In this document: piece by piece, positions 15,772-24,055 of the stretch
How the letters are laid out: each line of letters opens with the position of its first letter
How positions within the stretch are numbered: the first letter of the stretch is position 1
The notes under the pieces: model-generated
Told to the model about the DNA's origin: nothing
Databases searched by the model: none
What the model saw: the letters and a program-made list of their open reading frames with translations, nothing else
Translations under genes and position numbers: made by a program
From: Accumulibacter sp.
Lineage (GTDB): Bacteria; Pseudomonadota; Gammaproteobacteria; Burkholderiales; Rhodocyclaceae
NCBI GenBank assembly: GCA_017302455.1
Contig: JAFLDO010000001.1
Location: 124,001 to 188,000 of the forward strand
DNA length: 64,000 nt
Direction of reading: 5' to 3'

Positions 15772-18337
15772 TCCCAATCCTCCCACTTTGCAGCCAACGT
15801 TGCATTAACCCCATAGTCAACGACGCCTTATTGTCTGAAATTTCAACAATTTGATAACCAATAAGGTGCCTTAAGCTCAAAGTTTTCGGCAACTTTCGAG
15901 TGAGCTGGTGCAGCCCTATATCTTTCCCTCTCGAAATTTCTAGACAAACGTCGAGTTCATCCGGATAGTCACGAGAGAACCTTTCCACAATTTCGCTAAA
16001 ATCTCTTCCAGCGATTTCCAGGTACGCGTCGACCCAGTCGTCAATTTTCGTCACAGTCATTGTGAGCGGCCGTTCGGGATATCGAGCGCACAAATAGCTG
16101 CAGAACTGGCGGATGAAGAAGGGATGCCCACCAGTCAGACTGTGTATTCGAAGGGCCACTTCTGTCGAAAACCGGATTCCCATTCCCTTACCCAGCGTCT
16201 GAACCATCTGAATTGATTCACCGCTTTTCAGTAGAGGAAGATATATTTCTCGGAAGAAGTTGAAAACCGGATTGTCTTTTCCGGAAAACTGTGCTGCTTC
16301 TGCAATGGCTGCATTGGCGCCAGTCACGATAGGAACAAAATCTGAGGACTCCTGTGCGACGCCACGAATGTAACTGACAAAGTCGAAGAATCCTTTAAAC
16401 CCTTCTTTCCCCGCAGTATTTGGCAATAGTCGCTCGATCTCATCTAACATTACGATAACTTTTGGCCGAGGGCTGAGTGGAGATCGCCGGATTACATCAA
16501 GTGTTCGGCTTAGGTCGGAGTCGAACGCGGTAGCGACAGGATATTTGTCTGGGATATCAAGGTAATCATTGTATTCATTCCCTAATCGCCATCGAATACC
16601 GCGAAACTCTGGACGAATTGTCGTTCTTTTCACTAACTCACGCCCCAGCTTCCAATACAACCATCTCGTGTCTGTTATGTCAGCGGGAATTCGGAGAAGA
16701 TCAATGTAAATTGCGATATCTCCCCCCTCGTTAGCTCGCCTCTCTATCTCCTTCAGGAGTGAGGTTTTCCCGACTTTACGCAAACCAAAGATGCCGGCAG
16801 CGGTTCCATTCGCAATGGCATCCCGAATCTCCGCGAGCGATCGTTCACGACCAAAGAAGCGTCGACCAGATACTGGGAAGTTTTGAGCAAAAAGATCGCG
16901 TCGGTATAGCCAGCGATCCAGCACTTCGCGTAGCAGATCATCGGCTTTTCCCGCTGTCTCGATCTGCGATTGTGTAATCGGCACAATCGCTGGAACCGTT
17001 CGCTTCCGGTCTTCCAGTCGCTGAAACATCAGGCGCTCGACCCCTTCAGGTAGCGATGCGACGAGAAGCAGCACCACCTGCTCGTCCACTACGCCACCCG
17101 TCCCCCATTCGTGCACGACCTTGTCAATGTCACTAATATCCGCCCTAGCGATACCCGATTTAAATAGACACCGAAGGAGAATATTCCCGGCTACGCCGTA
17201 GCCCTCGAGTAAGTCGGCGTTCTTTGGCTCGACTATAAAGTCCGCCCCGACCGTTTTCTGTTCGAATAGGGCCGCTCTAACCGGCTTAAATCCCGCCTTA
17301 TTAAGAAAATCGTACGCCAGACCACCCCGATAGTGCTGGAGGCGAATGCTCACAATATCCATGACAAGGAGGTCATCACGGGGGAAGGCAGCTTTTCCGT
17401 GCCGGCTTGATGCGAACGCCTCTTTAGCCTGGTTGTAGTATTTCCACGCCTCTTCTAAGTCTGCGCGGCCATTGTCTCTCCTCGCATGTATTCTTGCTAT
17501 TGCCAGGAGAAAGATGCGGTCGCCTCTTTGCGCCGTTTTCTGACTTAATGCTAGGCCGCGGCTCAGCAAGTCCAGTGCCTTCTTAAACTCCCCCATCGAG
17601 GCGGCCAGGAGCCCTGCGTCCTCGAACAGCTTTATGTTGTTCGGAAAGACCAGCAAACCTTGTTCGTAGACTCGTATTGCATCCGCCCGACGGTTTCTGT
17701 TCTTTTCCATCGATGCATAGCTGGTAATCAGCTGTACCGACGGGGATTGTGCAAGTCCTTTTTCGTACAGTTTAGCAGCCTCGTCCAAGCGCTTGTTGTA
17801 TCGAGCAAGGATGGCCTGTTCCAAGTAGTTTTCCTTTTGCGGTACTGTCTTTGGAATCTCTTGATAGGCGGTGCTCTGAATAGGTGTATCGAGAGGCGTT
17901 ACTCGGAATGCTTGCATTCCGCGATCCGTCCCCTGCTTATTGAAGCTAACAGCAGTTCCAACTGGTGGCGGTTGGTCCGGATCGGCCAGCTGGGCAAAAT
18001 GAAAAAAGATTCGATCGTCGTTATCGTCCGCGATGAAACCGAAACCGCGATCGGATTGGAGTGAGCTTATAGCCCCGTGGAAAATTTCGTCGCTATCTGG
18101 ATCCAACAACTCAAAATGAACGTCGGCTGCCAACAAACCTCGGGGAACAACTTCCAACTTAAAGATAACGCGATCCCCCCGGGACAATGGCAAACCCGGG
18201 ATTCGCAATGATCGGCGATGAACAAGAAAGCGCTCTTCCTCGCTGCCTGGCTCATCGGGTTTTATATAGCCGTAACCCATCCGGTCATCATATTGATCAA
18301 CCGAGCCGCTTAGGTATTCATTCTTCACGTAATCCAT
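15761..18337 (-). CDS. Cold-shock-domain / TPR / STAND-type ATPase fusion protein
   Basis: 858 residues. Two cold-shock-like OB domains lie at ~8-76 (MGYGYIKP, RFLVHRRSL, GDRVIF) and ~84-147 (DRGFGFIADD, IFFHFAQL). TPR-like helices follow at ~165-310, then an unassigned region (~320-485). The ATPase starts at FFGRERSL (494) with Walker A GLRKVGKTS (518-526), Walker B VIVMLDEIE (627-635), a sensor-like GANAAI (673) and GGHPFFIRQFCSYLC (736-750), a common STAND feature. The C-terminus looks like a winged helix. Cold-shock domains bind single-stranded RNA/DNA, so this protein could be the sensor of a pair with the overlapping STAND-HEPN gene. Horizontal origin is suggested by AT-rich codon choice. 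Confidence 0.8.
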   Translation of the reverse strand: MDYVKNEYLSGSVDQYDDRMGYGYIKPDEPGSEEERFLVHRRSLRIPGLPLSRGDRVIFKLEVVPRGLLAADVHFELLDPDSDEIFHGAISSLQSDRGFGFIADDNDDRIFFHFAQLADPDQPPPVGTAVSFNKQGTDRGMQAFRVTPLDTPIQSTAYQEIPKTVPQKENYLEQAILARYNKRLDEAAKLYEKGLAQSPSVQLITSYASMEKNRNRRADAIRVYEQGLLVFPNNIKLFEDAGLLAASMGEFKKALDLLSRGLALSQKTAQRGDRIFLLAIARIHARRDNGRADLEEAWKYYNQAKEAFASSRHGKAAFPRDDLLVMDIVSIRLQHYRGGLAYDFLNKAGFKPVRAALFEQKTVGADFIVEPKNADLLEGYGVAGNILLRCLFKSGIARADISDIDKVVHEWGTGGVVDEQVVLLLVASLPEGVERLMFQRLEDRKRTVPAIVPITQSQIETAGKADDLLREVLDRWLYRRDLFAQNFPVSGRRFFGRERSLAEIRDAIANGTAAGIFGLRKVGKTSLLKEIERRANEGGDIAIYIDLLRIPADITDTRWLYWKLGRELVKRTTIRPEFRGIRWRLGNEYNDYLDIPDKYPVATAFDSDLSRTLDVIRRSPLSPRPKVIVMLDEIERLLPNTAGKEGFKGFFDFVSYIRGVAQESSDFVPIVTGANAAIAEAAQFSGKDNPVFNFFREIYLPLLKSGESIQMVQTLGKGMGIRFSTEVALRIHSLTGGHPFFIRQFCSYLCARYPERPLTMTVTKIDDWVDAYLEIAGRDFSEIVERFSRDYPDELDVCLEISRGKDIGLHQLTRKLPKTLSLRHLIGYQIVEISDNKASLTMGLMQRWLQSGRIGNVR

Positions 18338-18588
18338 CTCCGGATGTAATCGCTCTTCTTACGCCATTCCTATCGCATTATCAGCTTTCTGGTAACGAAC
18401 CAAGCGTTGTCACTGAATCAGCTGCCGTCCTGGGCAATTTCTCTCTGAAGGGCCGCTTACCGACGGATCGGTGACCGATTAAGCTGGATGACCGGAGTGG
18501 CCGACGTGCCGAGGTGGGCCATCCGGCAGCTTCCGGAGCGAATCGGTCATCTGAATGACTGTGCAGTTGCAATACCCAATGGGCGGAA

Positions 18589-18632
18589 GTGGCCGGTGGC
18601 CGACCGACGCCATGCTACACCCACTGACTGCT
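18589..18632. repeat. 44-bp direct repeat, copy 1
   Basis: Matches the segment at 18745-18788 at about 39 of 44 positions, sharing the core GACGCCATxCTACACCCACT. The copies are 156 bases apart. Likely a degenerate member of an interspersed non-coding repeat. Confidence 0.7.
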
Positions 18633-18744
18633 TTCTGGAGCGTAAGGGCAGGCGACGAAATCAACATCCCCAGCCGACTGACCGGTTTCGGTTGATCGTT
18701 CGAGACCGACGTCGGCTTTGGAGAAGAATCTCCACCGTCTGCTC

Positions 18745-18788
18745 GTGGCCGGTTGCCGAGCGACGCCATCCTACACCCACTGGCCGCT
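18745..18788. repeat. 44-bp direct repeat, copy 2
   Basis: Second copy of the repeat at 18589-18632, with about five substitutions. It ends in GGCCGCTTA, whose complement TAAGCGGCC also occurs near 13740 in the left flank of the island. Confidence 0.7.
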
Positions 18789-18940
18789 TACCGCTCATCG
18801 CTCCACCAAGTCAACGTCAGTCTTGGGCACACTTCTTCACTGGTCTCGTTCTGGCTGATTCCCACCCGCCGTCTGCAGGCCGAGCGAGTAGGGCATGGGA
18901 CGCGAGCCGTCTCTCCCCGCACTGCTCGCGAAGCACCGCC

Positions 18941-19339
18941 TCAGAACGCGCCATGACCCCGGGCAAAGGCGATGAGGAGGTAGGCGGATGAAACAATCAG
19001 TGTCATGAAGGTCAGCGCCATTCCGGCAATGCGAAGCCTGTAGTCCTCGTGCGTGCGACTCACACCAAAGGCATGCAGGCTTCTGCCGATCAGCAGGCAA
19101 AGGCACAGTCCATGTACGAGTGCGGCTGGCGCGTTGCGCAATTCGACGAAGGACAGCAGGATCAAACTGAGCGGTGCATATTCGGCGAAGTTGGAGTGCA
19201 CACGCATGGCGCGCAGCATTGCCGCGTCGCCAGCGTCGCCGATGGCGATGCGGAGCTTGCGACGCAGGCGCAGGGTGCGGATGCTGAGTGCCACGAAAAG
19301 GAGTGCCAGCAAAGCGGCGTAGGTTGGGACGATGGACAT
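18941..19339 (-). CDS. MAPEG-family membrane protein
   Basis: 132 residues with four hydrophobic helices, the normal MAPEG architecture. The conserved stretch MRVHSNFAEYAPLSLILL (E/N/H at the helix 1-2 border) and GRSLHAFGVSR are typical of the bacterial branch near microsomal glutathione S-transferase. Bacterial members may conjugate or reduce hydrophobic electrophiles with glutathione in the membrane; the real substrate is unknown. It stands alone in minus orientation. Confidence 0.88.
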   Translation of the reverse strand: MSIVPTYAALLALLFVALSIRTLRLRRKLRIAIGDAGDAAMLRAMRVHSNFAEYAPLSLILLSFVELRNAPAALVHGLCLCLLIGRSLHAFGVSRTHEDYRLRIAGMALTFMTLIVSSAYLLIAFARGHGAF

Positions 19340-19362
19340 GGTGGAGGGCGCCTGACGCGTGG

Positions 19363-19542
19363 TTATCGGGAAGAAGGCGCGCTGCAGTACCCGGCGGGAG
19401 ATTCCGGGTAGCCAGGGGCCCGGCGGACGGCGAAGCCGCAGTGGGACTCCTCGTTGAGCAGGGCCTCGCGACTGCTGGCACAGGTTGTAGCGACGATGGC
19501 TTTGGCATCGTCCTGGCTGATATGGACACGGGCGATGTACAT
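19363..19542 (-). CDS. Possible small protein (59 aa), unknown
   Basis: An ATG at 19542 preceded by AGGGA at an 8-base spacing opens 59 codons. The first half, MYIARVHISQDDAKAIVATT, reads like a real small protein; the second half is Pro/Ser-rich and less convincing. It lies between the MAPEG and DUF2126 genes on their strand. I do not recognise it. Confidence 0.3.
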   Translation of the reverse strand: MYIARVHISQDDAKAIVATTCASSREALLNEESHCGFAVRRAPGYPESPAGYCSAPSSR

Positions 19543-19749
19543 GCGGTTGGTCCCTGAAGTTGCGCGGAAAATTCTACATTCGGTATGGCGCCTTCAGCTG
19601 GCGCATGGAAGTTCCTCGGCAGAGGTTCCGTCACCTCCGCCCGAGCGGGGTTGCTGGTGCCCGGTACGAACGCAGGCGTCAAGCGTCCCGGCTGTCCGGC
19701 GATCGTCATGTCAAGCACACACCAGCGGGGTCGCTCCGGCCGGCGCTAA

Positions 19750-21924
19750 TCATGACTCGTGTGTACCTGCTGGGCTCATCCCCTGGCCGGGCAGGCAGCG
19801 CAGATCCAGGCAGAAGGGGCCGAGACCCGGAACCGGCCCGCAGCGCAGCTCTTCGTCCGGGTTCGGTGGCAGGACTTCCAGTCTCACCCGCTCGGCACGA
19901 CGATCGCCGGCTGCCGCCAGATCCTCGGGCAGGCCGGCATAGGCAATAGGGTCGGGACGCCACTCATGCAGCGTCACGACATGGTCCACCGCCTGTCCGG
20001 GATGGCGCAGGCGCAGCTGCACCGGCACCTGCGCGCGCAGCCCGGGATGCAGGCCCCAACTTGGGACGAAGCTGCGGTAACGCAGGCCGTACACCCTCAG
20101 CGGCCCCTGGCTGTCGTGCTCGTGCCGCATCGGCAGCGTGACCCCCGCCACGACGATCTGCCACGCATCCTCCAGGTCGCCGCCTTCGCCCGGGCGCAGC
20201 CGCAGTTCCACACGCGCGGTGCTGGCATCGACGAGGCGGGAGGTGCCACCCTGTTCCGGGCTCGCCGAATCGCCCAGCAGCGGCCAGAACTCGAGAGCAC
20301 GCCTGATTTCCAGGGTGCAGCCGGGCAGCGGCACTTGCCCCCAGCAACGGAACTCGTCGCGTAGCAGCACCGCCTGGATCGCCTCGCCGAGTTCCACTCC
20401 GGCCGCGGCCAGGGCCTGCAGCACCTGATCGAGATCCCGTTCCAGGTAGAAGGGCAGGGCAAAGCGCTCGTGGAGTTCGCGACCCCAATCGATGAGGGGC
20501 AGAGTGGAGGAGTCGCGCGCCAGCATCGCCGTCACGGCGCGCAACAGGCAGGCCAGGGCGGTGGCCCTTTCCGGCGTATGCTGCATGCGCAGCGCGCGAA
20601 ATTCGACCAGGCCCTGCTTGCCCCGCCCGGCGAGGAAGGGATTCCACAGCTTCTCGATGTTCATCTCGGCCCGATGACTGTTGCCGGCCGCATCGCAGAG
20701 AAACGGCGCCAAACTGTGCCAGAGCAGTTCCGGCGACAGGTCATGTTCCCGCTCCAGCAGGTCCACGGCGAGGCACAGTTCGTCGAACGCGTCGCCGCCA
20801 CGCTCATCGGCGCGCACCGACTGGCCGCTGCTGCCGACGAAGTCGTGCGAGTAGAGATAAGACAGCGCCGGATGGCGGTTGAAGAAACGCACCAGACGCG
20901 GCAGCAGCCGTGGCTCCAGTAGGAAGGGGCTGGCCGCCGGCGACGGCCCGCCGAGGGTGATCTGGCCACCACCGCCGGAGTCCGCCACGGCGCCGTTGAA
21001 GTAGAGCCGGTAGGGGGCAAGGCCCTGTTCGGCGGCTGCAGCGTGGATCTTGCGGCTGCGCAGGAGGAAATCCGCCGCGTCGACGCTCGGTGCGCTATTG
21101 ATCTCGATGACCGCCGGGTCGGGCGTCACCGTCGTCCACTCGACTGTCGCATCCACCGGCGGTGGATAGCCGGCCAGGATCAGCGTCGCTACCTGGCTGG
21201 CCAGCGAAGCTTCCGCGACGCTCTCCAGTACGGCCAGGAACAAGGCGACCCCGGAGAACAGGGGCAACTCGATGCGCGCCGTCGGCCGTCCGTCCACCTC
21301 GTGGCAGCCCAGGATGAAGAGGTAGGCGCCGGCCTCCGCGAGTTCGTCATGCAGGCCACTGGCCGGAGTCGCACGGGCATGCACCGAGGCGCGGCGCAGC
21401 CGGGGATCGTCGGTATCGGGGAAGGCGGCCGCCGCATCGGAGCGCATCAGCAGGCGCCGTTCTCGGGGGGCGGCCGCGGCCAGTGGTGTGACCAGGAGGC
21501 TGCGCGCGGCCAGCTCGGCGGCCAGGGCGGACGCCCAGCCATCGAGATCGAATGCATCGCCGTACCCCGAGGCGGCTGTCGGGTCGCTCAACGACAGGAG
21601 CGGGTCGGGAGGCCCGTGCCAGATCGAGGCGCCGTCCCGCCGACGATAAAGGCCAAGATTCCAACGCGGTTGTTCCTCGCCGGGGTATTGCCGTCCGACA
21701 CTGCGCAGCACTACGCCACCGGCGTGACGCCGACACAGGCCGCCGAGCAGCGCTTCGGCACGGCGTTCCTTGTCACCGCCGAGGGCCTGGCTCAGCCACT
21801 CCGGCGAATGGGCGGTCCGGTCGGTGAAGGTCGGTTCCGAGCCAACCCAGATGGTCAGGCCCATCGCGGCGATCTGCGCGTCGTGATGGCGTACGGCCGC
21901 CGCGAATCGGTCTTTCGTAGTCAT
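19750..21924 (-). CDS. Stand-alone DUF2126 protein
   Basis: 724 residues. The opening HDAQIAAMGLTIWVGSEPTF, then TDRTAHSPEWLSQALGGDKE, is the hallmark start of DUF2126. That domain usually forms the C-terminal two thirds of a ~1100-residue protein whose N-terminus is a transglutaminase-like cysteine protease. Later conserved blocks include VIEINSAPSVD, RFFNRHPALSYLYS and GLVEFRALRMQHTP, which recall carboxylate-amine ligase-like enzymes. Here no transglutaminase part precedes it, nor the alpha-E and circularly permuted ATP-grasp genes that often accompany it. It may be a self-sufficient peptide-ligase-like enzyme or an orphaned half; function is undetermined. Confidence 0.8.
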   Translation of the reverse strand: MTTKDRFAAAVRHHDAQIAAMGLTIWVGSEPTFTDRTAHSPEWLSQALGGDKERRAEALLGGLCRRHAGGVVLRSVGRQYPGEEQPRWNLGLYRRRDGASIWHGPPDPLLSLSDPTAASGYGDAFDLDGWASALAAELAARSLLVTPLAAAAPRERRLLMRSDAAAAFPDTDDPRLRRASVHARATPASGLHDELAEAGAYLFILGCHEVDGRPTARIELPLFSGVALFLAVLESVAEASLASQVATLILAGYPPPVDATVEWTTVTPDPAVIEINSAPSVDAADFLLRSRKIHAAAAEQGLAPYRLYFNGAVADSGGGGQITLGGPSPAASPFLLEPRLLPRLVRFFNRHPALSYLYSHDFVGSSGQSVRADERGGDAFDELCLAVDLLEREHDLSPELLWHSLAPFLCDAAGNSHRAEMNIEKLWNPFLAGRGKQGLVEFRALRMQHTPERATALACLLRAVTAMLARDSSTLPLIDWGRELHERFALPFYLERDLDQVLQALAAAGVELGEAIQAVLLRDEFRCWGQVPLPGCTLEIRRALEFWPLLGDSASPEQGGTSRLVDASTARVELRLRPGEGGDLEDAWQIVVAGVTLPMRHEHDSQGPLRVYGLRYRSFVPSWGLHPGLRAQVPVQLRLRHPGQAVDHVVTLHEWRPDPIAYAGLPEDLAAAGDRRAERVRLEVLPPNPDEELRCGPVPGLGPFCLDLRCLPGQGMSPAGTHES

Positions 21925-22108
21925 GTTCTTGTACTGCCATAAGGACAGGCGACGATGTTACCGCAGTCGGTAGCGCTCTGCCGTGCTCCAGGCCTCCAGA
22001 GTTTGGACAGAGGTGGCGCGATCGTGGCAGGCGTCTGTCGGGCTTGCCTGGTTTCGACCAACGCAGGCAGGCTGGCAGTGGGCGATCACCAGGCCAGCCC
22101 CAAAATGG

Positions 22109-22125
22109 TGTCGGGAATTTTTACA
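22109..22125 (+). promoter_or_regulatory. 17-bp motif TGTCGGGAATTTTTACA, PEP-CTERM upstream element (copy A)
   Basis: An imperfect dyad beginning TGT and ending ACA. Two near-identical 17-bp copies occur at 35440 and 35611, upstream of the only other PEP-CTERM gene in the window. I infer a binding site for the activator of the sigma-54 promoters (PrsR-like). Confidence 0.55.
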
Positions 22126-22178
22126 GGGAACTTTTTGACGAAGTGCTAACCCACTTGATAATTTGCATGAACTTTAAG

Positions 22179-22193
22179 TGGCCCGCGTCTTGC
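22179..22193 (+). promoter_or_regulatory. Sigma-54 (-24/-12) promoter TGGCCCGCGTCTTGC
   Basis: Matches the RpoN consensus TGGCAC-N5-TTGC with the invariant GG (22180-22181) and GC (22192-22193) exactly 10 bases apart. Transcription would start near 22205, leaving a leader of about 75 bases before the PEP-CTERM gene. Sigma-54 control with the PrsK/PrsR pair is established for PEP-CTERM genes in floc-forming betaproteobacteria. Confidence 0.75.
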
Positions 22194-22280
22194 TTGAGGT
22201 GAGTAAGAGGCAACGCGTGTTCTTGCTACCGCGTCACCTTGAGAGAGCACTGTCCTGCGATCTGGAGATAGGAGTCCGAG

Positions 22281-23090
22281 ATGATGAAGAAACTGTTGAG
22301 TGGTTGCTCTCTGGCGATGGCAGTCATGCTGTCAGCCCCTGCGGCCCAGGCCGTTCCTGTTGACCTGGAACTTATTCTGGCGACGGACACCTCTGGCAGT
22401 GTCGACGGCACTGACTTCGCCCTGCGCCGTAGTGGCGTCGAGGCAGCCTTTCGCAGTGCCGCGGTCATTTCCGCGATCGAAGGCGGCGCGATTGGCAGCA
22501 TCGCCGTGGCCTTGTGGGACTTTGGAACTGGTGTAGGCGTGGCGGTGGACTGGTTCCGAATCAGCAATGCCACGGAAGCCAATGCCTTTGCCGATGCGGT
22601 TGCCGCGGCAGGACGCCTGGATGGTGGTGGAGATGGTCAGGCCAACATGCTGCGTCAGGCCCTCATCTCGGTCAACGGGAACGGTTTCGAGGGTACGCGC
22701 AAGGTCGTAGACATCAATTCCGAGGGTGTGCAGAGCGGTGAGGGCTGTGTCTTCAATAGTCCCGATTGCGCGGCCGTGCGAGGTGCGCGCGATGCATTCC
22801 TCGCGGGCGGCGGTACCGCCGTTAACGCCATCTGGATGAACGACCGCGATTTCTTCGGTCTCGACGCAAGCGATGCGGTCAACGCGTTTGAATACGGTAC
22901 CACGAGCGTAATCGGCGGCACGGGCGCCTTCCAGGTGTTCGCCGAAACCAATGCGGACTTCGTGTCGGCAATCCAGAACAAGCTCATTCGTGAGATCACC
23001 CCGGTACCGGAACCCGCGACCCTGCTCCTTGCCTCGCTGGGTTTGATGGGTGTGGCATTCGCCGGCAGGCGCCGCTCGGCCAAGGCCTAG
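22281..23090 (+). CDS. DUF1194 vWA-like exported protein with PEP-CTERM sorting signal
   Basis: 269 residues: signal peptide (to about 24, ending APAAQA), a DUF1194/vWA-like domain with metal-ion-dependent adhesion motif DTSGS, and a C-terminal PEP-CTERM tail (PVPEPATLLLAS, hydrophobic stretch, GRRR). PEP-CTERM proteins are cut by an exosortase and delivered to the surface or exopolysaccharide, where they aid floc and biofilm formation. No exosortase gene is in this window. Expression is predicted to be RpoN-dependent from the promoter at 22179. A strong terminator follows. Confidence 0.88.
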   Translation: MMKKLLSGCSLAMAVMLSAPAAQAVPVDLELILATDTSGSVDGTDFALRRSGVEAAFRSAAVISAIEGGAIGSIAVALWDFGTGVGVAVDWFRISNATEANAFADAVAAAGRLDGGGDGQANMLRQALISVNGNGFEGTRKVVDINSEGVQSGEGCVFNSPDCAAVRGARDAFLAGGGTAVNAIWMNDRDFFGLDASDAVNAFEYGTTSVIGGTGAFQVFAETNADFVSAIQNKLIREITPVPEPATLLLASLGLMGVAFAGRRRSAKA

Positions 23091-23123
23091 AAGCAACGCT
23101 TTGCCAGTCTGCTGGACAATTCT

Positions 23124-23150
23124 CCGGGGCCCTTGTGGCCCCGGTTTTTT
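23124..23150 (+). terminator. Rho-independent terminator of the PEP-CTERM gene
   Basis: Perfect 8-bp GC stem (CCGGGGCC / GGCCCCGG), 5-base loop, then six T residues, 34 bases after the stop codon. Confidence 0.92.
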
Positions 23151-23222
23151 GCCACGACGTAGGCGCGTCGCCACTTTGCCGCACTGATCCCCGCGCCGAT
23201 CGGCAAGTCCCGGTGGGTGCGT

Positions 23223-23936
23223 CTAGTCAGGCAGGAACGCACGCGCAGTCGGTGCGGTGCCTACGCCAAAGGTCTCATTCAGGCGCGTTGCGCCAAAGAG
23301 AATGATCTTGAGTTGCTGCACGAAGTTCTCCAGCATCTCACCCTCGAGCAGCGGTTGCTCGGGGGGCAGGTCGAGGATGTCGGTCGCCGCCGCGAGCATG
23401 GTCATCACGATCATGCCGCAGACCATCTGCAGACTTGCCGTCGGCAGTTGCGTGTAGAGACCGCGCAGCCGGAAGTCCTGTGCCATTTCATTGGTGAAAT
23501 GCGTCACCTCGTTGCGAATTGCCATGCGCAGGATGCGGCTGCCCCCGGATCGCTCGCTCGAGATGAACACGAATTGCAGGCGATTGCGCTTCACGTGCTC
23601 CTGGTAGACGCCGACCGAACGCCGCAGCATGTCGCGCGGCGCCACGTCCATCTTGCGTGCCTCGCGCAGGAGGCGGCGCAGCGTGATCCCGGCCTCCTCG
23701 ACCAGAACCAGACCCAGTTCGTCGGTGTTGCGAAAGTGACGATAGAAGGCGTTCGGGACCACGCCGGCTTCACGGGCGATCTCGCGCAATCCAAGGCTGG
23801 TGAAACTGCGTCCCCCGCCCATGAGGTTCAGCGCCGCCTGCAGAAGGTTCGCTCGGGTCAGATCCTTGCGCGCGCTGCGCGACAGCGAGTCGGGATTCTC
23901 GGGTGCGGCTCTCCCGAGTGGGGTGGCAGTCCTCAT
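23223..23936 (-). CDS. TetR-family regulator, FabR-like
   Basis: 237 residues from ATG 23936. The DNA-binding part SFTSLGLREIAREAGVVPNA, then FYRHFRNTDELGLVLVEEAG, is very close in pattern to FabR, the repressor of unsaturated fatty acid synthesis. The ligand domain is diverged. It is divergent from a long acyl-CoA dehydrogenase gene, and the 215-base gap contains a perfect 16-bp palindrome resembling FabR/DesT-type sites. The likely role is acyl-CoA-responsive repression of the adjacent beta-oxidation gene and of itself (inference). The upstream M at 24071 would place coding sequence across the operator and is rejected. Confidence 0.85.
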   Translation of the reverse strand: MRTATPLGRAAPENPDSLSRSARKDLTRANLLQAALNLMGGGRSFTSLGLREIAREAGVVPNAFYRHFRNTDELGLVLVEEAGITLRRLLREARKMDVAPRDMLRRSVGVYQEHVKRNRLQFVFISSERSGGSRILRMAIRNEVTHFTNEMAQDFRLRGLYTQLPTASLQMVCGMIVMTMLAAATDILDLPPEQPLLEGEMLENFVQQLKIILFGATRLNETFGVGTAPTARAFLPD

Positions 23937-24055
23937 GCTGCGTATTTTAGAACACTTGTATCCAGGAATTCGCTTTTCTGAACAGGTCCGTTGCCCTGAC
24001 GGGTTGCTATTGACCAATTTCCGTAACAACAATACTTCAGTCGCCAGGAGTTTCA

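Larger units (their letters stand above)
18338..18940. other. Non-coding, repeat-containing right flank of the AT-rich island
   Basis: About 600 bases upstream of the cold-shock/STAND gene, presumably containing its promoter. GC rises again from about 18.45 kb. It holds two direct copies of a 44-base sequence (separate entry) and further short motifs (TAAGCGGCC complement, GACCGACGTCGG) shared with the left flank. No supported gene. Confidence 0.45.
21925..22280. promoter_or_regulatory. Divergent regulatory region of the DUF2126 and PEP-CTERM genes
   Basis: About 355 bases with no gene. It holds a 17-bp dyad (22109-22125), a sigma-54-type promoter (22179-22193) and a GGAG ribosome site before 22281, all pointing at the PEP-CTERM gene. 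The dyad-to-promoter distance of about 54 bases suits an enhancer-binding activator. Confidence 0.6.
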
